A stretch of DNA of 22,746 bases from Zeimonas sp044507525 (GCA_044507525.1 JBIQJM010000048.1:1-22746); one strand, 5' to 3'; positions 15,061-22,746 are shown, counted from the first letter of the stretch. Numbers and translations: made by a program. Notes: generated by a model not told the origin, from the sequence alone.

Positions 15061-16854
15061 ATGCAGCACATCCGCAACTTCTCGATCATCGCCCACATCG
15101 ATCACGGTAAATCCACGCTCGCCGATCGCCTGATCCAGCGCTGCGGAGGCCTGAGCGACCGGGAGATGGCCGAGCAGGTACTCGATTCGATGGCGCTCGA
15201 GCGCGAGCGCGGCATCACGATCAAGGCGCAGACGGCCGCGCTGCAGTACCAGGCGCGCGACGGACAGCGCTATTCGTTGAACCTCATCGACACGCCGGGG
15301 CACGTCGACTTCTCCTACGAGGTCAGCCGGTCGCTGTCGGCGTGCGAGGGTGCGTTGCTGGTGGTCGACGCTTCGCAGGGCGTCGAGGCGCAGACGGTGG
15401 CGAACTGCTATACCGCGATCGACCTCGGCGTCGAGGTCGTGCCGGTGCTCAACAAGATCGACCTTCCGCAGTCCGATCCCGATTCGGCCGCCGGCGAGAT
15501 CGAGGACGTCATCGGCATCGACGCGAGCAACGCGGTCCGCGCCAGCGCCAAGACGGGCGAGGGGATCGACGACATCCTCGAGGCGATCGTCGCGCGCATT
15601 CCCGCGCCGAAGGGCGACCCCGATGCACCGCTGCAGGCGCTGATCATCGACTCGTGGTTCGACAACTACGTCGGCGTCGTGATGCTCGTGCGCGTGTTCA
15701 ACGGCGTGCTGCGCGTGCGCGACCGCATCCGGATGATGGCCACCGGCGCGGTGCACCATTGCGACCAGCTCGGCGTCTTCAAGCCGAAGGCGACCGCCTG
15801 CGAGGCGCTCGAGACGGGTGCGGTCGGCTATGTCATCACGGGCATCAAGGAACTCAAGGCGGCGAAGGTCGGCGACACGATCACGCTCGTCTCCACGCCC
15901 GCGCCGAAGCCGCTGCCCGGCTTCCGCGAGATCAAGCCGTCGGTGTTCGCCGGCCTCTATCCGGTGGAGGCGAACCAGTTCGAGGCGATGCGCGAGGCGC
16001 TCGAGAAGCTGCAGCTGAACGACGCGTCGCTGCAGTTCGAGCCCGAGGTGTCGCAGGCGCTGGGCTTCGGGTTCCGCTGCGGCTTCCTCGGGCTGCTGCA
16101 CATGGACATCGTGCAGGAGCGGCTCGAGCGCGAGTTCGACATGGAGCTCGTCACGACGGCGCCCACCGTCGTCTACGAGGTGTTGCTGCGCGACGGCGAG
16201 GTGCTGCGGGTGGAGAACCCGTCGAAGATGCCCGAGCCGTCGAAGATCGAGGAGATCCGCGAGCCGATCGTCACCGTGACGATCTTCACGCCGCAGGAGT
16301 ACGTCGGCGCGATCATCACGCTGTGCACCGGCAAGCGCGGCGTGCAGCGCAACCTCGCATACCACGGTCGCCAGGTGCAGCTCACCTACGAACTGCCGAT
16401 GAACGAGATCGTGCTCGACTTCTTCGACAAGCTGAAGTCGACGTCGCGCGGCTACGCGTCGATGGACTACGAGTTCCTCGAGTACCGGGCGTCGGACGTC
16501 GTCAAGATGGACATCCTCGTGAACAACGAGAAGGTCGATGCGCTGTCGCTGATCGTGCATCGCAGCGTCGCACAGGGCCGCGGCCGTGACGTCGTCGCGA
16601 AGATGCGCGAGCTGATCCCGCGCCAGATGTACGACGTCGCGATCCAGGCGGCGATCGGCGCGAACATCATCGCGCGCGAGAACGTGAAGGCGCTGCGCAA
16701 GAACGTGCTCGCCAAGTGCTACGGCGGCGACATCTCGCGCAAGAAGAAGCTGCTGGAAAAGCAGAAGGCCGGCAAGAAGCGGATGAAGCAGGTGGGCAGC
16801 GTCGAGATCCCGCAGGAAGCCTTCCTTGCCGTGTTGCAGGTTGACGACCGATGA
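15061..16854 (+). CDS. lepA: Elongation factor 4 (back-translocating GTPase LepA)
   Basis: Ribosome-associated translational GTPase, 597 residues, the usual length. G1 AHIDHGKS is at 11-18, switch/G2 with RGITIKAQT near 50-58, G3 DTPGH at 77-81 and G4 NKID at 131-134; EF-G-like domains follow, then the LepA-specific C-terminal domain ending in GGDISRKKKLLEKQKAGKKR, the basic tail that contacts tRNA and the peptidyl transferase centre. No obvious Shine-Dalgarno precedes the ATG, but no other start gives the conserved MQHIRNFSIIAHIDHG. lepB follows after 25 bases; lepA-lepB is the conserved order. Confidence 0.98.
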   Translation: MQHIRNFSIIAHIDHGKSTLADRLIQRCGGLSDREMAEQVLDSMALERERGITIKAQTAALQYQARDGQRYSLNLIDTPGHVDFSYEVSRSLSACEGALLVVDASQGVEAQTVANCYTAIDLGVEVVPVLNKIDLPQSDPDSAAGEIEDVIGIDASNAVRASAKTGEGIDDILEAIVARIPAPKGDPDAPLQALIIDSWFDNYVGVVMLVRVFNGVLRVRDRIRMMATGAVHHCDQLGVFKPKATACEALETGAVGYVITGIKELKAAKVGDTITLVSTPAPKPLPGFREIKPSVFAGLYPVEANQFEAMREALEKLQLNDASLQFEPEVSQALGFGFRCGFLGLLHMDIVQERLEREFDMELVTTAPTVVYEVLLRDGEVLRVENPSKMPEPSKIEEIREPIVTVTIFTPQEYVGAIITLCTGKRGVQRNLAYHGRQVQLTYELPMNEIVLDFFDKLKSTSRGYASMDYEFLEYRASDVVKMDILVNNEKVDALSLIVHRSVAQGRGRDVVAKMRELIPRQMYDVAIQAAIGANIIARENVKALRKNVLAKCYGGDISRKKKLLEKQKAGKKRMKQVGSVEIPQEAFLAVLQVDDR

Positions 16855-16879
16855 ATCGGCCTACTTATCAAGTACGACG

Positions 16880-17776
16880 ATGAATTTCGCGCTGATCCTC
16901 TTTCTGCTGCTCGTCGTGACCTTCGTCGCCTGGTTGGCGGATCGGCTCGTGTTCCGTTCCCGGCGCCTGCGCGCCGCCGATGCGGCGGTGGCCGAATTCG
17001 ACCGGGTCGGCGCGCCCGCGCTGGGTCATTCGGCGGGCGCCGCCGCGGTCGACGCGGAGCGCGAGGCGCTGCGAGCGAACCGGACGCGCCAGCCGCTGTG
17101 GCTCGAGTACACCGCGGGGCTCTTCCCGGTGATCCTGGTCGTCTTCGTGCTGCGCTCCTTCGTTGCCGAGCCGTTCAAGATCCCGTCCGAGTCGATGCTG
17201 CCGACGCTCATCGTCGGCGACCTGATCCTGGTGAACAAGTTCGCCTACGGCGTGCGCCTGCCCGTGATCCACACCAAGGTGCTCGACGTCGGCAACCCGC
17301 AGCGCGGCGACGTGATGGTGTTCCGCTTTCCGCAGGATCCGTCGGTCGACTACATCAAGCGCGTGATCGGCGTGCCCGGCGATACCGTCGCCTACCACAA
17401 CAAGCGCCTGACGATCAATGGGCAGCTGGTGGAACTGACGCCGGCCGGCGAGTTCGAGGACGCGCGCAAGCTGACGCTCTATTCGCAGTATTTAGAAAGA
17501 ATCGGAGATGTCAGCCATAAGATATTGACAGACTTGGAAAAACCGTCTGACATTCAGCCTGTGTTCCGCTTCCCGCACTACGAGAACTGCCGTTACTCGG
17601 CCGGGGGGGTGACGTGCACGGTGCCGCCCGGTCACTATTTCATGATGGGCGACAACCGCGAGAACAGCCTCGACAGCCGGTTCTGGGGTTTCGTTCCTGA
17701 GGAGAACATCGTCGGCAAGGCGTTTTTCATCTGGATGAACTTCAGCGACCTCGGGCGCATCGGACCATTCCAATGA
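16880..17776 (+). CDS. lepB: Signal peptidase I
   Basis: Inner-membrane serine protease that removes signal peptides from secreted proteins; 298 residues. Two transmembrane segments (about 2-24 and 78-95) flank a cytoplasmic loop, then the periplasmic catalytic domain with the Ser/Lys dyad S105 (PSESMLPTL) and K160 (YIKRVIGVPGD). PPGHYFMMGDNRENSLDSRFWG is the C-terminal signature region, and C237 and C245 or so (ENCRYSAGGVTC) form the usual domain II disulfide pair. The ATG at 16880 gives the hydrophobic start MNFALILFLLLVV. Codon use changes abruptly at 17491-17560 (separate entry). The stop overlaps the next gene by ATGA. Confidence 0.97.
   Translation: MNFALILFLLLVVTFVAWLADRLVFRSRRLRAADAAVAEFDRVGAPALGHSAGAAAVDAEREALRANRTRQPLWLEYTAGLFPVILVVFVLRSFVAEPFKIPSESMLPTLIVGDLILVNKFAYGVRLPVIHTKVLDVGNPQRGDVMVFRFPQDPSVDYIKRVIGVPGDTVAYHNKRLTINGQLVELTPAGEFEDARKLTLYSQYLERIGDVSHKILTDLEKPSDIQPVFRFPHYENCRYSAGGVTCTVPPGHYFMMGDNRENSLDSRFWGFVPEENIVGKAFFIWMNFSDLGRIGPFQ
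17491..17560 (+). other. AT-rich segment with alternative hairpins inside lepB
   Basis: Only 28 of these 70 bases are G or C (40 %), against roughly 70 % on either side. The codons include TTA, AGA, ATA and ACA, which are rare in the neighbouring genes. Two hairpins can form that exclude each other: GATGTCAG (17507-17514) with CTGACATT (17547-17554), and CAGAC (17529-17533) with GTCTG (17545-17549) closed by GG/CC around AAAAA. A perfect TTGACA is at 17525-17530 but no good -10 follows. The reading frame of LepB stays intact. Confidence 0.7.
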
Positions 17777-18159
17777 ATCGAAATCCCGCATTTCCCGGCG
17801 CGCCGCGGCGCCGGCAGACCGGCCTCTCGCTGCTCGGGCTGCTGCTCGCGTCGGCCGTCATCGTCGTCGTGGTGCTCGTCGCGCTGCGCGTCGTTCCTTC
17901 GGCACTCGAGTATCGTGCGATCGTCAGTGCGGTGAACAAGGTGGGCAACAGCGGCGCGAGTTCGCCGCGCGACGTGCAGGTCGCCTTCGACCGCTTCGCC
18001 GCGATCGACGACATCAAGTCGATCGGCGGCAAGGACCTCGTCGTCGAGCGCCAGCCCGACGGCACGATGTTCGTTTCGTTCCAGTACGAGAAGCGCATTC
18101 CGCTGTACGGGCCCGCCTCGCTCCTCATCGATTACCAGGGCTCGAACCAGGTGCGCTGA
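17773..18159 (+). CDS. DUF4845 family membrane protein
   Basis: A 128-residue protein of unknown function. A basic N-terminus (PRRRQTGLSLLGLLLA) leads into one strongly hydrophobic segment (about 17-41), followed by a soluble, probably periplasmic domain. The arrangement resembles type IV pilin-like N-termini (RRQTGLSLLGLL), but the glutamate at position 5 of mature pilins is absent. Members of this family lie directly after lepB in many beta- and gammaproteobacteria, which supports the assignment. It is translationally coupled to lepB (ATGA) and ends 5 bases before rnc. A link to protein export is a guess from position only. Confidence 0.8.
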   Translation: MNRNPAFPGAPRRRQTGLSLLGLLLASAVIVVVVLVALRVVPSALEYRAIVSAVNKVGNSGASSPRDVQVAFDRFAAIDDIKSIGGKDLVVERQPDGTMFVSFQYEKRIPLYGPASLLIDYQGSNQVR

Positions 18160-18164
18160 GGCAG

Positions 18165-19100
18165 ATGAACCTCCAGGACCTGCAACGGCAACTCGGTCAT
18201 CGCTTCGCCGATGACTCGCTGCTGCGGCAGGCGCTCACGCATCGCAGCTACGGGCAGCCGAACAACGAGCGCCTCGAGTTCCTCGGCGACTCGGTGCTCA
18301 ACTGCGTCGTCGCCACGATGCTCTACCGGCATTTCGCGCGCATCGACGAAGGCGATCTTTCGCGCCTGCGTGCGAACCTCGTCAAGCAGCAGTCGCTCGT
18401 CGAGATCGCACAGCGCCTCGGCCTGAGCGCGCACCTGCTGCTCGGCGAGGGCGAAGCCAAGAGCGGCGGCTTTCGCCGCCCGTCGATCCTCGGCGACACC
18501 GTCGAGGCGATCGTCGGCGCGGTGTTCCTCGACGGCGGCTTCGATGCGGCGCAGGCGATGCTGGTCGCCCTGTACGAGCCGATCCTGAAGACGGTCGATC
18601 CGAAGACGCTCGGCAAGGACGCGAAGACGCTTCTGCAGGAGTACCTCCAGGGCAAGAAGCTGCCGCTGCCGGTCTATTCGGTCGTCGCGACGCACGGCGC
18701 CGCGCACAGCCAGGTGTTCGAGGTCGAGTGCGCGGTCCCCAAGCTGCAGATCCGCGTGCTCGGCAGCGGTGCGAGCCGGCGAGCGGCCGAGCAGGCCGCG
18801 GCGCGCGGTGCGCTCGACGCGGCGCAGGCGAAGGCGTCGGCGCGTCGCTCGCGGACGCGTGCGCCGGCGGAGGGTGCGGCGAACGGGACCGCGGATCCGC
18901 GTTCGGGAGCCGCCGCGGCGCCGGAGGGCACGTCTTCGGGCGCCGCCCCCAAAGAGGCGTCGGGCGCCGCGTCGACTGCCCCGTCGGACGCCGCTGCGGA
19001 GGACTCGGCGGCGCCGGGCCCCGCGTCCGCCGAGGGTTGCGCCCCCGGCGACGGACGTCCGGCCCCGACGCAGGGCACGCGTCGCGCCCGCGCGGCCTGA
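18165..19100 (+). CDS. rnc: Ribonuclease III with a long low-complexity C-terminal tail
   Basis: Double-strand-specific endoribonuclease that processes the rRNA precursor and some mRNAs. The catalytic domain has NERLEFLGDSVL (E38, D42) and LGDTVEAIVGAVF (D111, E114), matching E. coli D45 and E117. The double-stranded RNA-binding domain covers about residues 150-222 (DAKTLLQEYLQG to ASRRAAEQAAARGAL). The usual length is about 225; here some 85 extra residues follow, almost all Ala, Ser, Gly, Pro, Arg and Glu, with no predicted fold. Related bacteria also have extended RNase III tails. The ribosome-binding site GAGG is only 3 bases before the ATG, overlapping the stop of the gene before. Confidence 0.96.
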   Translation: MNLQDLQRQLGHRFADDSLLRQALTHRSYGQPNNERLEFLGDSVLNCVVATMLYRHFARIDEGDLSRLRANLVKQQSLVEIAQRLGLSAHLLLGEGEAKSGGFRRPSILGDTVEAIVGAVFLDGGFDAAQAMLVALYEPILKTVDPKTLGKDAKTLLQEYLQGKKLPLPVYSVVATHGAAHSQVFEVECAVPKLQIRVLGSGASRRAAEQAAARGALDAAQAKASARRSRTRAPAEGAANGTADPRSGAAAAPEGTSSGAAPKEASGAASTAPSDAAAEDSAAPGPASAEGCAPGDGRPAPTQGTRRARAA

Positions 19101-19128
19101 GCGGGCGGGCTCCTTCCTGCGCAGCTCC

Positions 19129-20007
19129 ATGTTCCGCTGCGGAACCGTCGCCATCGTGGGGCGTCCCAACGTCGGCAAGTCGACGCTGCTGAATCGGCTC
19201 GTCGGGCAGAAGCTGTCGATCACCTCGGACCGGCCGCAGACGACGCGTCACCGCATCGTCGGCGTCGTGCACCGCCCCGACGCCCAGCTGCTGTTCCTCG
19301 ACAGTCCCGGATACCAGACGCGCATCGGCGGCCCGATGAACCGGGTGCTCAATCGCACGTCGATGCAGGTGGCGCAGGATGCCGACGTCGTCGTGCTCGT
19401 CTGCGACGCGCGCAACTGGACGGCCGCCGACCAGCGCATCGCGCAGGCGCTTCCCGTCGATCGGCCGGTGCTGCTGGCGATGAACAAGGTCGATCTCGTG
19501 GACGACAAGCAGCGCTTGCTGCCGGCGATCGACCGCGTGCGGCAGGTACGCCCCTTCGACGCGATCGTTCCGGTGAGCGCGCGCAGCGGGCGCCAGGTCG
19601 AGACGCTGGTCGACGAGTGCGCGAAGCGCCTGCCCGAGGCGCCACCGCTGTACGACGCCGACGCGCTGACCGATCGCAGCGAACGCTTCCTGGCGGCGGA
19701 AGCGATCCGCGAGAAGCTCTTCCGGCAACTCGGCGACGAGCTGCCGTACACGAGCACCGTCGAGATCGAGCAGTTCGAGGAGCTGCCGAAGCTGCGGCGC
19801 ATCCACGCGGCGATCGTCGTCGACCGCGAGGCGCAGCGCCCGATCGTCATCGGCGCGAACGGCGAGCGGATCAAGCGGATCGCCAGCGACGCGCGCCTCG
19901 ACCTGGAGCGGCTGTTCGGCACGAAGGTCTTCCTCGAGCTCTTCGTCAAGGTGAAGTCGGGGTGGGCGGGAAGCGAGCAGAGCCTGCGCAGCTATGGCTA
20001 CGAGTAG
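19129..20007 (+). CDS. era: GTPase Era
   Basis: Essential GTPase that binds the 3' end of 16S rRNA and checks small-subunit maturation; 292 residues. G1 GRPNVGKS is at 11-18, QTTRHRI (37-43) is switch I, G3 is DSPG at 58-61 (usually DTPG) and G4 NKVD at 119-122. The KH domain has its GxxG loop at 242-245 (GANG) within RPIVIGANGERIKRIA. The ATG at 19129 is the only start after the rnc stop in this frame, 28 bases downstream; relatives often have a few more N-terminal residues. The 3' end overlaps recO by 14 bases. Confidence 0.97.
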   Translation: MFRCGTVAIVGRPNVGKSTLLNRLVGQKLSITSDRPQTTRHRIVGVVHRPDAQLLFLDSPGYQTRIGGPMNRVLNRTSMQVAQDADVVVLVCDARNWTAADQRIAQALPVDRPVLLAMNKVDLVDDKQRLLPAIDRVRQVRPFDAIVPVSARSGRQVETLVDECAKRLPEAPPLYDADALTDRSERFLAAEAIREKLFRQLGDELPYTSTVEIEQFEELPKLRRIHAAIVVDREAQRPIVIGANGERIKRIASDARLDLERLFGTKVFLELFVKVKSGWAGSEQSLRSYGYE

Positions 20008-20701
20008 GCACGAGGAGCCTGCCTGGCTGCTGCACTCGACGCCGTATCGCGAAACGAGCCTGGTCGTGGACCTGCTGACGCGCGAGTACGGCCGCATCGC
20101 CGCCGTGGCCAAGGGGGCGAAGCGGCCGCGCTCGAACCTGCGGGCGGTGCTGCTGCAGTTCCAGCCGCTGCGCGTGGCGTGGAGCGGACGCAGCGAGCTG
20201 CGCACGCTCACCGGCGCGGAGTGGACGGGAGGGCTGGACGCCCCGCGCGGCGACGCGCTGCTGTGCGCGTTCTACCTGAACGAGCTGCTGATCCGGCTGC
20301 TCGCGCGCGAGGACCCGCATCCGCTGCTGTTCGACGCCTACGGCGACGCGCTCGCCGAGCTCGCCGCGGGCGCGACGCTCGACGAGACGCTGCGCCGCTT
20401 CGAATGGACCCTGCTGCGCGAGATCGGCTACGCGCCGGATCTCGAGCGCGACGCCGCCCGCGAGCCGATCGACACGGAGCGCTTCTATGCGTGGCGGCCG
20501 GGCGAGGGCTTCGTCGCGCGCGACGCGGGCGCGGCCGACACCGTCCCGGGCCGGGTGCTGCGCGACCTCGCCGAGGGACGCTCGGGATCGGTCGCCGCCC
20601 GACAACAGGCAAAATGGCTGACGCGGGCAATCCTCTCGCATCACCTCGACGGCGTGCCGCTGAGCACGCGCCAGATCCTGATCGACCTGCAGAAGCTCTG
20701 A
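19994..20701 (+). CDS. recO: DNA repair protein RecO
   Basis: Recombination mediator that helps RecA load onto SSB-coated single-stranded DNA in gap repair (RecFOR pathway). The 235-residue product starts with an OB-fold (about 8-82: AWLLHSTPYRETSLVVDLLTR, then GRIAAVAKGAKRPRS), followed by a helical C-terminal domain (FYLNELLIRLLAREDPHPLLFDAY is characteristic). The cysteine zinc finger of some RecO proteins is absent, as in E. coli. The start lies inside the end of era, which fits a coupled rnc-era-recO unit. pdxJ begins 15 bases after the stop. Confidence 0.93.
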   Translation: MATSRHEEPAWLLHSTPYRETSLVVDLLTREYGRIAAVAKGAKRPRSNLRAVLLQFQPLRVAWSGRSELRTLTGAEWTGGLDAPRGDALLCAFYLNELLIRLLAREDPHPLLFDAYGDALAELAAGATLDETLRRFEWTLLREIGYAPDLERDAAREPIDTERFYAWRPGEGFVARDAGAADTVPGRVLRDLAEGRSGSVAARQQAKWLTRAILSHHLDGVPLSTRQILIDLQKL

Positions 20702-20715
20702 CCCCGGAAGACAAG

Positions 20716-21474
20716 ATGATCGAGCTCGGCGTCAACATCGACCACGTCGCCACCGTGCGCCAGGCGCGTCGTACCTACGAGCCCGACCCCGTGTGGGCGG
20801 CCGTCGAGGCGCATCTCGGCGGCGCCGACGGCATCACCGTGCACCTGCGCGAAGACCGCCGGCACGTGCACGACGACGACGTGCGGCGCCTGCGCGAGCT
20901 CACGCACATCAAGCTCAACCTCGAGATGGCGCCCACCGACGAGATGCTGCGCATCGCGCTGCAGCTCAAGCCCGAGATGGCGATGCTCGTTCCCGAGGGT
21001 CGCCAGGAAGTGACGACCGAAGGCGGCCTCGACGTCGTCGCGCAGTCCGCACCGCTGCGCGATTTCGTCGCCGCGCTTTCCGAGGCCGGCATCGTCACCA
21101 GCGCATTCATCGACGCCGACCCGCAGCAGGTCGACGCGGCGGCCGCGATCGGAGTGCGCGTCTGCGAGGTGCACACGGGCCCCTACGCGCACGCCTTCCA
21201 TTCCCAGGGCCGCGACGCCGAAAGCGCGCCGGTGGTCGCGGAGCTCGCGCGCATCGCGAGCGCCGGCGCGGCCATCCGCGCGCACGGCATGCGCTTCAAC
21301 GCGGGACACGCGCTGAACTACTTCAACGTGCAGCCGGTCGCGGCGCTCGACGGCGTGCGCGAGCTGCACATCGGGCACGCGATCGTCTCGCGGGCGCTGT
21401 TCGTGGGAATGCGCGAGGCGGTGCGCGAGATGAAGCGGCTGATCCGCGAGGCGGCCGGAGGTCCGGCGCGATGA
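20716..21474 (+). CDS. pdxJ: Pyridoxine 5'-phosphate synthase
   Basis: Closes the ring of vitamin B6 by condensing 1-deoxyxylulose 5-phosphate with 3-amino-2-oxopropyl phosphate; a TIM-barrel enzyme of 252 residues. Conserved stretches: GVNIDHVATVRQAR (5-18), ITVHLREDRRH with H43 and H50, LNLEMAPTDEM with E70, VPEGRQEVTTEGGLDV, FIDADPQQ, EVHTGPYA, RFNAGHALNY and ELHIGHAIVSRA. GGAAG lies 6 bases before the ATG. The stop overlaps acpS (ATGA). The pdxJ-acpS pair is widely conserved in proteobacteria. Confidence 0.97.
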   Translation: MIELGVNIDHVATVRQARRTYEPDPVWAAVEAHLGGADGITVHLREDRRHVHDDDVRRLRELTHIKLNLEMAPTDEMLRIALQLKPEMAMLVPEGRQEVTTEGGLDVVAQSAPLRDFVAALSEAGIVTSAFIDADPQQVDAAAAIGVRVCEVHTGPYAHAFHSQGRDAESAPVVAELARIASAGAAIRAHGMRFNAGHALNYFNVQPVAALDGVRELHIGHAIVSRALFVGMREAVREMKRLIREAAGGPAR

Positions 21475-21878
21475 TCCACGGCGTCGGCACCGACATCGTG
21501 CTCGTCGAGCGCGTCGAGTCGCTGCTTGCGCGCTGGGGCGATCGCTTCGCCCGCCGCGTGCTCGGCGACGACGAGTTCGCCGAGTACCGCCGGCGTCGCG
21601 GCAAGGGCGGCCACGGGAGCGGCTACGCCACGCGCTACCTCGCCAAGCGGTTCGCCGCCAAGGAAGCCTTCGGAAAGGCGCTCGGCGTCGGCCTGCACGC
21701 GCCGATGACGCTGCACTCGCTGCAGGTGCTCAACGACGCGCGCGGCCGCCCGGTGGCGGTGGCACGCAATGCACTGGAGCGCCACCTCGACGAGCACGGG
21801 CTGGTCGCCCACGTGTCGCTGTCCGACGAGCGCGACAGCGCGGTCGCCTTCGTGATCGTCGAGCGCCGGAAATCGTGA
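21471..21878 (+). CDS. acpS: Holo-[acyl-carrier-protein] synthase
   Basis: Transfers 4'-phosphopantetheine from CoA to the serine of ACP, here presumably S37 of the AcpP encoded at 11114-11353. The 135-residue protein has the two magnesium-binding motifs, GVGTDIVLVERVE with D8 and RFAAKEAFGKALG with E65. A full GGAGGT ribosome-binding site stands 8 bases before the ATG, within the end of pdxJ. The insert RRRRGKGGHGSGYATRYLA (about 40-58) is slightly longer and more basic than in E. coli AcpS. The stop shares one base with the nagZ start (TGATG). Confidence 0.96.
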   Translation: MIHGVGTDIVLVERVESLLARWGDRFARRVLGDDEFAEYRRRRGKGGHGSGYATRYLAKRFAAKEAFGKALGVGLHAPMTLHSLQVLNDARGRPVAVARNALERHLDEHGLVAHVSLSDERDSAVAFVIVERRKS

Positions 21879-22746
21879 TGAACCAGGTGTCGCAAGCGTC
21901 CAACGGAACCGCCGCCGCCGAGCCGCGGCGCGGCGACGCAGCGGCGGAACTCGCCCGCGGGCCGGTCGTCGTCGACGTGGCCGGACTCGCGCTCGATGCG
22001 CACGAGCGCGCTCGGCTGCTGCATCCGCTGGTCGGCGGCGTCATCCTGTTCGCGCGCAATTTCGAGTCGAAGTCGCAGCTCGAGCGCCTGTGCGCCGAGA
22101 TCCACGCGCTGCGCAGGCCGCGGCTGCTCGTCTGCGTCGACCACGAAGGCGGACGCGTGCAGCGCTTCCGCGAGGGCTTCACGGCCGTGCCGCCGATGCG
22201 CGAGCTCGGCCGGCTGTGGGACGAAGATCCCCAGGCCGCTTGCCGGCGGGCGACCGAGTTCGGCCGCACGATCGGATCCGAGCTGCGCGCCGTCGGCGTC
22301 GACCTCAGTTTCACGCCGGTGCTCGATCTCGACTGGGGCCGCTCGGCGGTGATCGGCGATCGTGCGTTCCATTCCGATCCGGCCGCGGTGGCGGCGCTCG
22401 CGCGCAGTCTCGCGCACGGCCTGCTGCTCGGCGGCATGGCCAACTGCGGCAAGCACTTCCCCGGGCACGGCTTCGCCGACGCCGATTCGCACGTCGCGCT
22501 GCCGGTCGACGAGCGCGCGCTCGACGCCGTGCTCGCCCGCGACGCGGCACCCTACGAGTGGCTCGGCGAGACGCTGCTGTCGGTGATGCCGGCGCACGTC
22601 GTGTATCCGCAGGTCGACGAACGGCCGGCCGGGTTCTCGACCCGCTGGCTGCGCACGATCCTGCGCGAGCGCCTGGGCTATCGCGGACTGATCTTCAGCG
22701 ACGACCTGACGATGGAAGGCGCGACGGTCGCCGGCGACATCGTCGC
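21878..22746 (+). CDS. nagZ: Beta-N-acetylhexosaminidase NagZ (partial, 3' end beyond window)
   Basis: Cytoplasmic glycoside hydrolase family 3 enzyme that removes N-acetylglucosamine from anhydromuropeptides during cell-wall recycling, thereby also shaping the signal for AmpC beta-lactamase induction in some bacteria. The 289 residues present include HPLVGGVILFARNF, VDHEGGRVQRFREGF, FTPVLDLDWG, KHFPGHGFADADSH (with the catalytic histidine loop) and the nucleophile aspartate in IFSDDLTMEGA. About 27 residues precede the usual start of the family (GPVVVDVAGLALDAHER); they are Ala/Arg-rich and could be partly untranslated if a later start is used. The C-terminal part lies outside the window. 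Confidence 0.95.
   Translation, partial: MNQVSQASNGTAAAEPRRGDAAAELARGPVVVDVAGLALDAHERARLLHPLVGGVILFARNFESKSQLERLCAEIHALRRPRLLVCVDHEGGRVQRFREGFTAVPPMRELGRLWDEDPQAACRRATEFGRTIGSELRAVGVDLSFTPVLDLDWGRSAVIGDRAFHSDPAAVAALARSLAHGLLLGGMANCGKHFPGHGFADADSHVALPVDERALDAVLARDAAPYEWLGETLLSVMPAHVVYPQVDERPAGFSTRWLRTILRERLGYRGLIFSDDLTMEGATVAGDIV

Noticed and set aside
14074..16560. Long minus-strand open frame (about 828 codons) opposite mucD and lepA
   Set aside because: It is the mirror of lepA codon bias (His/Asp/Arg/Leu-rich), crosses two real genes and a promoter region, and has no family motif.
17525..17554. Promoter inside lepB (TTGACA at 17525-17530)
   Set aside because: No -10 hexamer better than 3 of 6 is found at 16-18 bases; kept only as a side note to the AT-rich patch.
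17785..17900. DUF4845 protein as a type IV pilin-like protein
   Set aside because: The N-terminus RRQTGLSLLGLL looks similar, but glutamate 5 of pilins is missing and the gene lies in the usual lepB-rnc position of DUF4845.
18769..19128. Upstream extension of era through the rnc tail (about 120 codons in the same frame)
   Set aside because: The extension is almost pure Arg/Pro/Ala, overlaps rnc, and Era proteins start shortly before the GRPNVGKS motif.

Overview
The window is a GC-rich (roughly 70 %, judged by eye), densely packed chromosomal segment of a Gram-negative bacterium. The protein sequences and above all the gene order point to a betaproteobacterium, probably of the order Burkholderiales; I cannot name a genus. 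It is conserved housekeeping territory. I see no tRNA, rRNA, CRISPR array, insertion sequence, prophage gene or integrase.

Layout. (1) Positions 1-1207, minus strand: the N-terminal catalytic part of RNase E (rne), cut by the window edge at its zinc-link. (2) 1208-1777: a 570-base divergent control region. (3) 1778-4906, plus strand: rluC (23S rRNA pseudouridine synthase), a HAD phosphatase, a small Rieske [2Fe-2S] protein and an S49 (SppA-type) protease, joined by ATGA/GTGA overlaps. (4) 4927-6266, minus strand: a Maf/YceF nucleotide pyrophosphatase followed by a short RsmI-like methyltransferase, convergent with the protease gene. (5) 6324-12673, plus strand: the classical yceD-rpmF-plsX-fabH-fabD-fabG-acpP-fabF cluster, which links ribosomal protein L32, phospholipid acyl transfer and type II fatty acid synthesis. 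(6) 12697-14800: a YgfX-like membrane protein and the periplasmic protease MucD/DegP. (7) 15061-20007: lepA, lepB, a DUF4845 membrane protein, rnc and era (translation, secretion, RNA processing). (8) 19994-22746: recO, pdxJ, acpS and nagZ (cut by the right edge). AcpS is the enzyme that activates the AcpP encoded 10 kb upstream.

Most genes are read from one strand with stop/start overlaps or short gaps, so a few long transcripts are likely. Candidate internal promoters, recognised by their -10 elements, lie before rluC, yceD, rpmF, acpP and lepA.

I found no clearly new multi-gene system. The points most worth a second look are: absence of the rpoE-rseA-rseB envelope-stress module from the place where related bacteria keep it, just before mucD; a sharp 70-base AT-rich patch with alien codons and two mutually exclusive hairpins inside lepB; an inverted repeat centred on a putative -10 box upstream of rluC; and a long low-complexity tail on RNase III.
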